DNA of 64,000 nucleotides from Anagrus nilaparvatae (Eukaryota; Arthropoda; Insecta; Hymenoptera; Mymaridae). The DNA lies in NCBI GenBank assembly GCA_022575985.1, contig JAKSXM010000007.1:10914501-10978500 (forward strand), written 5' to 3'. The translations under genes were made by a program, and so were the position numbers. Position 1 is the first letter of the stretch, and each line of letters opens with the position of its first letter. Positions 47,101 through 58,260 of the stretch are shown here, in pieces. Under the pieces are notes generated by a model, which was given only the letters and a program-made list of their open reading frames with translations, was not told the origin of the DNA and searched no databases.

Positions 47101-48529
47101 AGAATCAATCATACATCTTCGTCATCAATTTATGTTTTTCTATAATATTATTTTAAACAATAAATTTCATTTCATCAATGACTATCTCTGATCATTTAAC
47201 AGCAACAAAAATTCATTAATTAAATGTGTACTAATTAATGTTGCATTGATTTAGTATATTTTTTACTATTTAATTGTTCTTTCTAGCAAAATCTAACTGT
47301 TTAAGCATTTTTTTTTAAATAATTCAAATCATTTCTTCATAAATGCTTTGAAATTAAAAGCTAAAATTTCATAAAACAAAAATTTTATAAAATTCATCCA
47401 AAAAACTAAAATATCTTCTAAAAAAATTTTCTATAAAATTTATATATAAACTTATAAATTTTAAATTTAAAAAATTTTACAAAACATATACCAAAAAAAA
47501 AATTTTTTATCAATTTTAATAATATTGCATTTTAATCAAAAAATTTTTAGTATTAAATTGAATAAAATAATTAGTAAATTATGCTTGAAAAGTTAATTTG
47601 TTAAATATTAAATTTTATACATGAGTAAATAGTTGAAAAATTCTTTTTAGGTCAGTTATAGAAAATATAAAAATATTAGAAAATTTTATCAGTAAGGCTT
47701 ACATGTTAATGCTATTTTTAAGCATATTTTAGTTGAGGATGAAATTATTTAAATTAACCTTTTGAAGTCAACAAATTTTCAATTGTTAAGAAATATTAAA
47801 TATTATACTTTTACATAGACTTTAAAGGGCTTAAAATCGATTAATTTTCATTATATGTTTTTAATTTTTCTTTAGAAAAAAATTTTTTATTATTGTCAGG
47901 TTGCTCTGTTTAAATTTTGCTCAATTTGCTTAAAAATTTAAGATTTGAATATAAATTAATGTAAATGTCTAACTTAAATTTGCTCATAAAAATCAATCAG
48001 AGCCACCTAACAATTTAAAAATAATTAAAGCATACGTTGCCAAATTCGCCAAAAAAAGCTATTTTAGCAAATTATTAAAAATTTATAAAAACATATAAAT
48101 CTATACTATTAAATAATAAGTTCATGTGACAATCCTGAAAAATATGTCAATATAATAAAAAAATATATGCTAGTTAGACAAAATATTGAATATATAAAGT
48201 TAAAATAATATTAATAAAAATATTGTTGAGTTTCAATGAATAAATTTATACTTAGAATTTAAGCAGCAATATGTAAAATCATTATATCAGAAGCAAAAGA
48301 ATGCAAATTAAATAGCATCTATAGATATTATCCAAAAATATTCTATTAAAATTTTTAATGATTGACTTCGTAAACTTTTAAATTGCCAAATACATTTAAG
48401 TAAAGAAAATAGTTTGCAGTACAGTTTTTTTAAAATATTGCTTGGAAATAATATACTAGATAGTATGTTACGACTCATGGACAGAAAAATAAAGAATGGT
48501 CCAAATCTCGCACAAGTTACCTTCCAATG

Positions 48530-48700
48530 CAAAGCCGAGGATGGTAAACTGTGATTTGGGGCATTATTTGTTTACGTCCCAGGGTAGTATAGGATTTTTC
48601 TGCGTCAGTTGCGAGAAAATACGTCATGTCGGACGCACAGAGCCCGGAATATATGTGCTTCCTGGCTACTGACCAGAAAAAAAGATTTTTGTTTTGAAAA
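48530..48700 (-). other. GC-richer insert beside a primer-binding-site-like motif
   Basis: About 170 bp with clearly higher GC than its flanks, just 3' (minus strand) of the tRNA-Tyr-like motif. Could be the leader of a BEL/Pao-like or other LTR element. The open frame across it is not recognised, and no second LTR is visible. Confidence 0.3.
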
Positions 48701-48718
48701 ATCCGGCTCAAAGGACCA
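48701..48718 (+). repeat. tRNA-Tyr 3' end with CCA tail, copy 4 (one mismatch)
   Basis: ATCCGGCTCAAAGGACCA, followed by TTTTAAATGATACCATCATTA, similar to the sequence after the 23.2 kb copy. On the minus strand it is a primer-binding-site-like motif preceding a GC-richer stretch (about 48530-48690). Confidence 0.6.
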
Positions 48719-50002
48719 CTTTTAAATGATACCATCATTACATAATATTTTAAAACATAATAGAAGCAAAATCTTGTTTCAAAAGATTCCACGTATCTTG
48801 TAATTGATGTTAAAATTTAGAAAAATCTTAATGAGCTGAAATTTTGAGTCTGAATTGCCTTTTTCTAAAAAATTATGATTAATTTTAGTATTAAAAATAA
48901 AATAAAAATTAATGGGACTCGAATGTTTATAAGTTATAGAATTTTTTAAAACAAATTCGTTTAGTCCCAAAAATAGTTAGCAACCAAATTAGAGAAAAAT
49001 AAAATTTTTCGGATATAATTTTTTTTTTATTTTTTAATTTTTTAATCATGTTACTTAACGTAACTATTATAAAATTTTGATGAATCAGAAAAAAAAGTAG
49101 TTTGATATCATCAATCTTTTCCTTACTCCAAGTGGCATACCATATTTATAAGGGTAAAATTTAGTTTTAATAAAACTTGCAGCCATGTTAAGTAAATAAT
49201 ATAGTGCCAAATGCATAATTTCAAAAATTATAATGACTTAAGCTGCCCAATTGCGGATTAAAACGTATAACCAATTTTTTTACTTTCATAAGCAGTTTTT
49301 TAACTTTATAAGAAGTAGTTATATAAAATGATGATTGTTATTGATACTGTACTACTCAGTTACAACTAAGTTTTAGTTAGATTTATAAATTCAAAATTAA
49401 AAAAAAAATTCGCATGAACATTTTTTTAAAATAAAACTTCTAGTTTTTATAGTTATTGAGGGTAATTTTTAAAAATGGCGTTTCCATAGCACATAAATAC
49501 TAATGCTTCGCTATTAACATTTTTAATTGATAAGTGCGCTGAAAAAAAATTCTGCTAAACGCTAGCTGATTTCCGGCTACAACAAGTGAAATTCAATTTG
49601 CAAAAAGCGGAATTTTTTTTCTTGCTCAATCACAAAAATGATTGCAAATGACTTGAAACCTACAATAAATTATAAAAAGAAAATTTTTTTTTTCTTTTAA
49701 GGATATGTGCCAATAGCGGTTTGGAGAAAAAGATTAAAAAATTTTTTTTTTTAGATTTTCTTTATGGTTCAACCCATTTGAAATCATTTGAGATTAAACA
49801 AAATATTTTAATTTCACTGATATTTTTTAGTATTTAAGTTTTTTTAATTAAATTTTATATTGATTTTTTATTTCATAAGAAAGAAAGCATACCTCAATTT
49901 TTAAACTAATTGAATAAGTTGAACAAAAAATAAAACTTGAAAAAAATTTTGTTTTAACACCTTATTTATTTATTTGACATGCTACTTAATTTTTTTTTGA
50001 TT

Positions 50003-50223
50003 GGGACACAGAATAACTGCTTTCTAGCCTGGACAGAAAGTCTTTTTTAGCTTGTTATAAAATAGTTATTTTTTAAATAAGGGGCAAGATATTGGTTAAT
50101 ATTGGTAAAGGGCAAAGTATTGGTTAACTTGCTTGCTTTTACCCTGTGAGTTAAAAAATAGTTTTACACATAAAGGGCAAAAAAGGCATCCCGTCCAGAT
50201 TAGAAAACAGTATTTTTTTGCCC
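50003..50223. mobile_element. 221 bp foldback element
   Basis: The left arm (AACTGCTTTCTAGCCTGGAC) is mirrored by GTCCAGATTAGAAAACAGTA; arms of about 70 bp. The centre carries a direct repeat of GGGCAA-GTATTGGTTAA type. Confidence 0.65.
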
Positions 50224-52131
50224 AAACTATGTAACATTTATTATAACTATTGCGAACATAGAGCTTCGTTCTTAAAGCCTTTAAAATATTGCATTCGGCA
50301 AAAATGAATTTTTTCAAAACTGAGAAAAATAAAATTTTCTTATGTTTTTCAAAATCATATGAATTAATATTTTATTGTATTTTGGTGTTTCATATATTCT
50401 TTTGGTGAAACATATTCTTAAATTTAATTTTATAAAAAAAGACATTATTTTTAAAAGTCAGTGTATCAGTGACTGTTTATATGATACGTTTTTGATACAT
50501 TAGAATATATTATAGATTTACTAATAGATTTATTTTTTAATGTTTAATTTGAATTTGCATTTCTGTGATGATTATTTTTTTATTTACGCAATTCTTGCTT
50601 TTTTTTATATATGACGCATTCCATATCAAATAAACATATGTTGTACAGATGTGATTGAATATAATATTTGGCAAGGGTTTTAAATACATGAATTTAATTT
50701 CCAGTGGTTAGCCAAGCTAAATTTTTAGAACTTCATGAATTATTATAATAAGATATTAAATTAAAAGTCAGATTCTGTAACAGAATTTATACTTACTTAT
50801 AACAAGTCCTCAATAAAATTAAGTCACTTCGCATTATTTAATTAGTTGCTTTTGACCAGGGTCTAGTAAGCTTGCTTTTGACTGCGTTACTTGGCGTATT
50901 TGCTAAGCAGATGAGTTTGTATATTTAAATTTAAAAAATTTATTGCAATATCATGCGATTTATTTGTAAAAGCTTAAGAACCACTTTTCATGCCATAAAC
51001 TGAAAAAATTAAAAATAAATTTAAAAAAAAAATTCAAATCACATCTGAACATTTCACAAAAACTATTGAAAAAAACAACATTCACACTCTGTTCTGAGAA
51101 TGTTTTTCATTTTTTATTTTAAAAGATTCAATCCACATGTGTAAACTTTCAAAAACTGAAAATTTTTAATTATTAAAGATAAAAAAAAAAACACGTAAAC
51201 CAAGAACTCTGGTTGCATTTTTCATTCTGCGAAAAGCATCAAAATACAGACTCCGTTGGAGCTAATGTGTAGATCTATTCATTTCCATTACGTTAAAGTT
51301 AAATTTTTCTTGGAAGACGAAAAAACATTAATTCTGAATTACCCACTTAAAAAATTAAAAAATTTGCTTATTTAATTACTGAGAAATGTGCCTGTTATTA
51401 TAAGGGGAATTGTCCGCTCTCTTTAGTAAAATCTCAAAATTATCATTTTATTATCAGTCAAAGGGGAAACAAATAAACTCCTAAAATTGAAGTAAAAATG
51501 GATTTAAGTGTGTAATAAATAAACTTTATTGAAAGAAAAATGCAAACAGACTTATTGGAATAAATTTGCAATCAGCAATTATCAGTAAAATCAGTCCACG
51601 ATTCTCCTCGCAAAAAAATATAAAACAATCTTAGAAATTTAGAGTGTATTAATCGGTAGCTTTTTTATGACAGAAATAAGCTAATTTTTTTAAAAAATAA
51701 AACAATAAAAATAAAAACTATTAGTTTTTAAACATAACCTCAAAATACCACAACATGTTCATAATATTGTTATAGTTGATAATTGTTAAATTTTTATATA
51801 TTTTTTATATTAGCTGTTATGCGCTAAATAAAAATAGAAAATTATTTAAAATTTTATGCTTAAATTTTTTAAGTAGCTAAATATAATGGCTGTTTTATTT
51901 TTATTTTATTATTTGTTATTTTATATTATGAATGTATTTTATAATTAAATATATAGTTGAAGTATCCTATAAATCCTTAAAATATAATAAATTTGCTCAA
52001 AAATATAGGATACGAAAAACTATAAAAAAAAGTCTGATTAACAGAAATAAATATTTCTTAAATATTTTGTTGTTTAAATTAATTAATTAATTAAAAAAAA
52101 AAAATTGTTTTTTAAAAATATTTTTTTACAG

Positions 52132-52394
52132 GATATGGAAAAAAATCAACTTCAAACATACCAACAGTAAAACAACTAGTTGACCGTATAATCACACGTA
52201 CTTCTTCAATAATTGACCGTCCTAATTTATTTAATGATAATAATAATAATAATAAAAATAATAAAAAACAATTAAATAAAATATTAAATAACGAAGATTA
52301 TGGGTATCATAAAAGAAGATTAGATGAATCTAAATGTATTAAAATATCACATTCTATAGACGACCTTGATTTTACTATTAAAATTCGTATTTAA
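52132..52394 (+). CDS. C-terminal coding exon of an unassigned + strand gene
   Basis: A textbook acceptor (TTTTTTTACAG ending at 52131) opens a frame entered in phase 1 that runs 87 codons to TAA at 52392-52394. The peptide begins YGKKSTSNIPTVKQLVDRI, has RTSSIIDRPNLF, then an Asn-rich microsatellite-coded run, and ends HSIDDLDFTIKIRI. No family recognised. It may be an alternative last exon of the 44.8-47.1 kb gene (same strand, similar Ser/Asn/Asp/Lys composition), but no phase-1 donor of good quality was found near the end of the long exon. The connection is therefore unproven. Confidence 0.55.
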
Positions 52395-53861
52395 TTATTT
52401 GTGTGAATGTACTATAAAAATGTTTAGAGTTTTTTTGGTTTTTAAAGACTGTCGTAAAAAGTGTCAATAATTGTTTTTAGTCGAAATATACGTAAAAATT
52501 TAATGTGACAACGATAAATGCATTGTTATATGTAACTTATAAAAGTGCTCAAAAAAATAGTTTGTTTGAAAGAATTAGTCAATTTTCAAACTAATAGAAA
52601 ATTTCTAATTCTTTTTTTATAAATTTACGAGAATTAGTAAATTTACAACTTTTTTGCAAATCTACAAAAAAAAAAAAAAAAATGAAAAAATTTCGATTTT
52701 TTAGTAACATTAAAAATTAATTTTTTCAATTTTAATTAAAGTTAGTTAACTAATTTTTGGAAAATAAACTATTTTTTTTGCACAATTACAGAAGTTAATT
52801 TTAACAGTGTAAATAGAATTTAAAAATTAGCTAAGAAATACTCAACTAAAAAAAAAAATTTATATAGTAATTCAAATATTTTGCTTTTGTATTATAATTT
52901 TAATTTGAAAAAAAAGTTGTGTAAAAAAACTAACTAAAAATTGAAATGTGGGAAAAGTAAAAAAAAGTATTTTCATGTCATATATAACTTTTCCCACATG
53001 AAAAAAAAAATGAAAATGTAATCCCATTAAATTATCATAAATATTTGTAAATAGATTTTAAGTGTTATGACTATATTTGTACTCTGTAAAAAAATTATAA
53101 AGTGCATGTATAGAAAAGACTTTTTGTGTAAAATTTATTGTTGAAAAAAAAATGAAGAAAGAAATATATTAAAAAATCGTAATAAAAATTGGAATTTTAT
53201 CAAAATTAATAGTGTATTTTAATTTTATTTAGCTTTGTTGTTTATGAAATGCTATTTATTATTATATATTTTACCTTATATTTAATTGTCATAAAGTTTA
53301 TTTCGCCTAAAATTGGCCTTGGCATCAAGTAATCATGTGCTACTCAAGATTTCTTAAAATTTTCATTAAGGAGGCTCTACAGCAGACTATACATAGTACT
53401 ATACAAATTTACCTAAAGTTTCCTTAAAAATTTGAAAATATTTTTAATTCCAAAAACAGCTGCTACTTATTTCAAAAATATTTTAATCTAGAACCATAAG
53501 CATTTCCGCAGTGTCATATTTTAACATACTAAATCCAGCAAAATCGGACTTTTCAAAATTCCATACATTCACTTTCCATTTAGGTCATTTTTACTAGGAA
53601 TTACTTAAATAACTTCTTACAAAAAGTCTAATTTTTTAGAATTGACTACATACATAAATATTAAAGGTTTTAGGGCAATAAAAAAAATTACTACCCCTTT
53701 TGGGGGTAGTTTTTGCAAATTTAAGGGTGAAGCCTCATTTTCTTAGCCAAATGACCCCCATTTTCGTGTTCAGCGACCCAAAAAACCTATACTACAGCAA
53801 ATCTCGTATTTGCAACCGTAAGTCCACCCCCCCCCCCGTATTTTCTCTGGAATACATGCTT
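52395..53861. other. 3' flank of the 52.1 kb exon
   Basis: Probably starts with 3' UTR; AT-rich with interior motifs resembling the CACTGTAAAAA family (near 52600-52830) but no clear ends. The 53.7 kb dispersed repeat lies at its end. Confidence 0.45.
53700..53800. repeat. Dispersed repeat shared with 4.5 kb
   Basis: TAGTTTTTGCAAATTTAAGG through TGTTCAGCGACCCAAAAAAC and CTATACTAC; the same family as 4545-4645. A run of 11 C residues follows at 53827-53837. Confidence 0.7.
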
Positions 53862-54810
53862 TTTTATAATGAAGCAAAAATTAGTGGCTGAGAACTTCCG
53901 AAAATTCACAGAGATGGCTAGAAACTATTTTAAGACGTAAGAATTGGGGAGTGGGAATATTTTATATATAAATTATCACCTGTGAAAATATTACAGTTCA
54001 ATCGAAAGACCGAATTTGCAAGTCAAGGTACGTTTCACATGGAATCAGCATATAATAAAATACATTGTATTTTATCTGTATAAGATAAATAATAATAACA
54101 CCTCACGCTGTTTAATTAAAACCTAAATAATATTTTTTATTTTTGTAAAAAATTGAATCTTCAATGTTACTTTGTATTTACTTGGAACATAATAAATAAA
54201 TAGTATAGTTTTTATACCAACAGATGTCATGATTTCTCGTTAGAAAAATTTTATTTTAATATTATATAAGTCAGACAGCAGTTTAATTATTTTATGCAGT
54301 ATTTTTAAAATGTACATACTTTCTGATAGACTATGGGATTATTTTGATAATAAATAAAATAACATACTCAGAATTCAAATACAAACCTCCTATTTCAAAT
54401 ATAATCTTTTTGGGTTTCTAATATGTTTTTAATCTCCTTAGCATATCTTCATGATCTTATACAATGAAGCAAAAATTAGTGGCTGAGAACTTTAAAATTG
54501 CTCCAAAATTTCAAAAATTTATAGAGATAGTTGGAAACGATCTATAAATTTACTATAGCCTAAATAATATCTTTTATGTGTGCCTTGAGCAAATTTGTAA
54601 AGAAATTGAAACTTCAATGTTACTTTGTATTTACTTGGGACATTATAAATAATTAGTATTTTTCCTATACCGACAGATGTCATGTTTTCTCGTTAGAGAA
54701 ATTTTATTTTAATATTATATAAGTCAGATGGCAGTTTATTATTTTATATGGTATTTTTAAAATGCACATACTTTCTGATAGACCATGAGATTATTCTGAC
54801 AATAAATAAA
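53862..54810. repeat. Tandem duplication of roughly 0.5 kb with a deletion in copy 2
   Basis: Unit 1 (about 53862-54360) and unit 2 (about 54460-54810) share GAAGCAAAAATTAGTGGCTG, AATGTTACTTTGTATTTACT and TATTATATAAGTCAGA. The offset is about 596 bp at the start and about 453 bp later, so unit 2 has lost about 140 bp. Confidence 0.8.
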
Positions 54811-55296
54811 TTTCAGATTGTTATTTTGATTTAAAATTATTTATTCAAAATTTATATGAATTATTTATTATATAAGCGCATCTTTGAAAATCTATTTAAT
54901 ATTCAATTAAAGATACACATAAAAGACATTATTTATACGGGTTATCAAGTAACTGTCATTCAAACAATGATTGATGTAAAAAGTGGAAGCAGAGTCTTAT
55001 TGTTGCTCTAAAGTTTTTATAGATTTTAAACAAAAATAATATTTAGAAAATAAAATGACGTTTTCGTTGTCCGTTGATATCAGCAATATGTATTATATCT
55101 GTTTGGTCTATTTCCTTATTATACAAATATAAAAAATCCGTTTTTCTTTATCCAAACATGCATTTTCTGGTTAATGCAAGGTTAGAAATACTGTTCTTTA
55201 TCGCTTCACTGATGAAGAAAATTTGTATACCCTTGGCTCTAAAGACGTTTTTAATTTTTAGTTATTTGTAGTCGCTTGAATAAGAAAAGAAACTCT

Positions 55297-56829
55297 AGTA
55301 GTAGGTATATCTATATAAAACTGGGTTAATGACCTCTTACGCAATAGTACTGTTGCTCAATGGATCCTAATCAGTATATCTATATAAACAAGGGTTAATG
55401 ACCTCTGACGTGATAGTACTGTTGGTCAATGGGTCATAATCAAAGGTCATCAACTCCCCCTTTTTTTACTCTTATTTTAACTAGGTCAACTAATTTTTTA
55501 AGCAAACTAAGTTTATAACCGTTTTTACCCCCACTCCGCATTCTGCACCCACCACTTATTTTTTTAGATTTTTAAAATTTAAATCAGATGTAACACCACA
55601 GTTATTTAGATACTAAATCGATTTTGTGAGGGAATAAAGCTTAAATAAAAATCAATATGGAGTTTTCGCAAGTGGTATTAGAAAATCAAATTATTCAAAA
55701 GTCACCGAAGTGGTCGAGAAAAAATGGGGCCCTTGGCTCAAAGATTTGAATCACAGAGTTTAATATTCACAATTACTTATGCATTGAATGATGGGAATTC
55801 TAAAAAGATAAACGCGCAGGTATAGCTTTTCGTGGACAAGAATTCCAGAAGATAATAATTTTAACATTATCTTCTAGTAAAATTATAAACTCGCCTATAT
55901 GTCAATCATCAAAAAAATTAATTACGCCTTCAAGAACTTTCATACATTTAACCTTGATTAATTTAACTAGCTTGATTCGTGCTAAAATCCATGGTGACAT
56001 TTTACATATACTTTCAAAAGTAACTTCATGCACATAACTTGACAAATGGTTGGTATGTCTTTTACGTCTAGGTCCACCATCATTTATGCTTGGCTGATCC
56101 TCGATTAAAATTGCGCTCTTGTTCTGAGCATATGTAAAAATAACATTGAATCCAACTGCACTTATTTTTTTGGGTTACCTATTTTTTGAAATGTATGATT
56201 ATCTCCAAAATAAGCCCCTATAGTATCGAAATATTTATAAAATTCTAGCTATGCATTGGAATCAAAGTTTACAATTTTACTAGATGAAAATGCTAAAATT
56301 ATTATCTTCTGGAATTCTTGTCCACGAAAAGTTATACCTGCTCGGTTATCCTTTTAGAATTACCAGAATTCAATACATAATTTAATTTAATTTAATAAAT
56401 TATTTTCAATAATTTGTTTTTCTAATAGCACTTGCGAAAACTCCATACTGATTTTTAATTAAGCTTTATATTTATTATAAAACAATCCGACAACACCCTC
56501 ACGAAAGCGGATTCGTATCTAAATAATTGTGGTGTTGCAACGTCTGATTTAAAATTTAATAATCTAAAAAAATAAGTGGTGGGAGAAGAATGCGGAGTGG
56601 GGGTAAAAACGGTTAAAACAGAAAAAAAATTAGTTGACCTAGTTAAAATATGGGTCAAAAAAGAGGTGGTGGTTGATGACCTTTGATTATGACCCATTGA
56701 CCAACAGTACTATTACGTCAGAGGTCATTAACCCTTGTCTATATAGATATACTGATTAGGATCCATTGAGCAACAGTACTATTGCGTAAGAGGTCATTAA
56801 CCCAGTTTTATATAGATATACCTACTACT
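55297..56829. mobile_element. 1.53 kb foldback element with tandem sub-repeats in its arms
   Basis: Ends AGTAGTAGGTATATCTATAT and its complement; arms extend about 400-550 bp. Each arm starts with two tandem units of about 70 bp (GGGTTAATGACCTC, then GTACTGTTG-TCAATGG). A second matched block near 55820 and 56310 reads CTTTTCGTGGACAAGAATTC and its mirror. The central 350 bp is not mirrored and looks once-coding. Confidence 0.88.
55930..56220 (-). pseudogene. Decayed coding-like core of the 1.53 kb foldback
   Basis: On the minus strand the unmirrored centre gives FNVIFTYAQNKSAILIEDQ and GPRRKRHTNHLSSYVHEV followed by SPWILARIKLVKLIK, then stops. Codon-like and more GC-rich than the arms. No family recognised; perhaps a remnant of a captured or transposon-encoded gene. 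Confidence 0.3.
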
Positions 56830-58260
56830 CAAATTCTTGCTGCAAACGAAATTTTATTTCGATGAATCGTTAAATTATTTCATATTATTTCATCCTTGCA
56901 TTTTCAGGTCAAGTTTTCTAAATGTATGACCACGTGGTTAGGATTCTTTGCTTGAAATTTCAAGTGAGATCAAAAAGTTGCTTAAAATTAAACATTATTT
57001 GAGTTATATTGGTTATTAATAAATTATTCAGGCCAATTATAAGAAAAAAATTTTTGTTGGAGTTATATTATGTGGTTGAAGTCACTTGAAGAAAGTCAGA
57101 AGCATAGGTATGCTAAAAATTCAATACTCTGCTTGAAATTTCAAGCAATCCAAGTAAGTTGCTTGAAATTAAAACCAAAGCAACCTAAATGTGCCAATTC
57201 CGGAGAACTTGAAACTTTTAACTCTTTTTGTAAAGAATTTTTTTGTAAGGTCTTGATTGAAAAATGTATCAAATTCAAGGTTTACAAATCTCAGCCTAAT
57301 TGGGTAATTTTCCGTTGACGTATAGTATAGTTTTACACTCAAATTAAAATTTAAAAATCAAAAAATTTGAAAATATTTGAATCTTTATAATCAAATTAAA
57401 ATTTTAATTTAATTATAAAGATTTTCATATGTTTCGCAATTTTGTTGATCAAAATAAAAAATGAAAAACTATTACGGGAAACTGTCTATTATTGTAAATA
57501 GTGAACTCATTTTCTAACGAGGAATAGTACATGATAAAATAAATAAAATTTAATTTTTAATTTATTATTTTTTATTATATACATAAAAAATTAATATTAC
57601 AATTTATTATTAAACTAAAATTTATATTCATTGATAATTTTTATAATTTCAAAAAAAATTTTTAATTATTGATTAATATTCAATAATATTTTTTATTATA
57701 ACAATAATTATCTTATCTAAATGGCACACATTATTTAATTTATGATCTCCATAAAAAAATATTATTTTTATTTTCAAAAATTTCAAAATTTTTATATCAT
57801 GAAAATTAAAAAATTATTACTGGCAAGAAGGTTTTGAAATTACATAAATATTCCATTATTTATTTTTCGCCTACTTTTTAAAAATAATATTTAATTTTAA
57901 AGATTCCATATTCTTAAAAATATTTTTTACAATTACTGTACTCTACGTAAAATAAGTTACGTATTTAGAAAAAATATTGTATGTAACGTGCGTAAATTAT
58001 AAAATTTAAGCAACGTGATTTGCTTCATTTACTCTAAAAATGACCTAAATCTTACTCGCTTGTTACATTATTTATACTTAAATCATTAAAAAATCTGTAA
58101 TTAAAATAACAACCCTGTTTTAAAATAATTCTAAAAAATAATTGTGTATCTAATTTTACTTAAAATTATTAATTTACCTAAATTAAAATTAAAATTTATA
58201 AAATTAAGAAATATTTACAATATAAAATTATCTATTTTAAAAAATTTTGTAATTTATAAA
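56830..58260. other. Spacer between the 1.53 kb foldback and the ABCH gene
   Basis: Contains two copies of a palindromic CTTGAAATTTCAAG near 56953 and 57133 and AT-rich DNA. No gene supported. Confidence 0.5.

Larger units (their letters stand above)
47101..52131. other. Spacer or intron between the long exon and the exon at 52.1 kb
   Basis: Holds the tRNA-tagged insert at 48.5-48.7 kb and the foldback at 50.0-50.2 kb. No further coding exon recognised. Confidence 0.55.

Noticed and set aside
48517..48792. Minus-strand ORF of 91 codons
   Set aside because: Spans the primer-binding-site-like motif and GC-rich insert; no recognisable protein, so kept only as an unassigned insert.
57070..57318. 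Plus-strand ORF of 82 codons
   Set aside because: Includes the repeated CTTGAAATTTCAAG palindrome, has no splice context or recognisable motif, and no relatives in the window.
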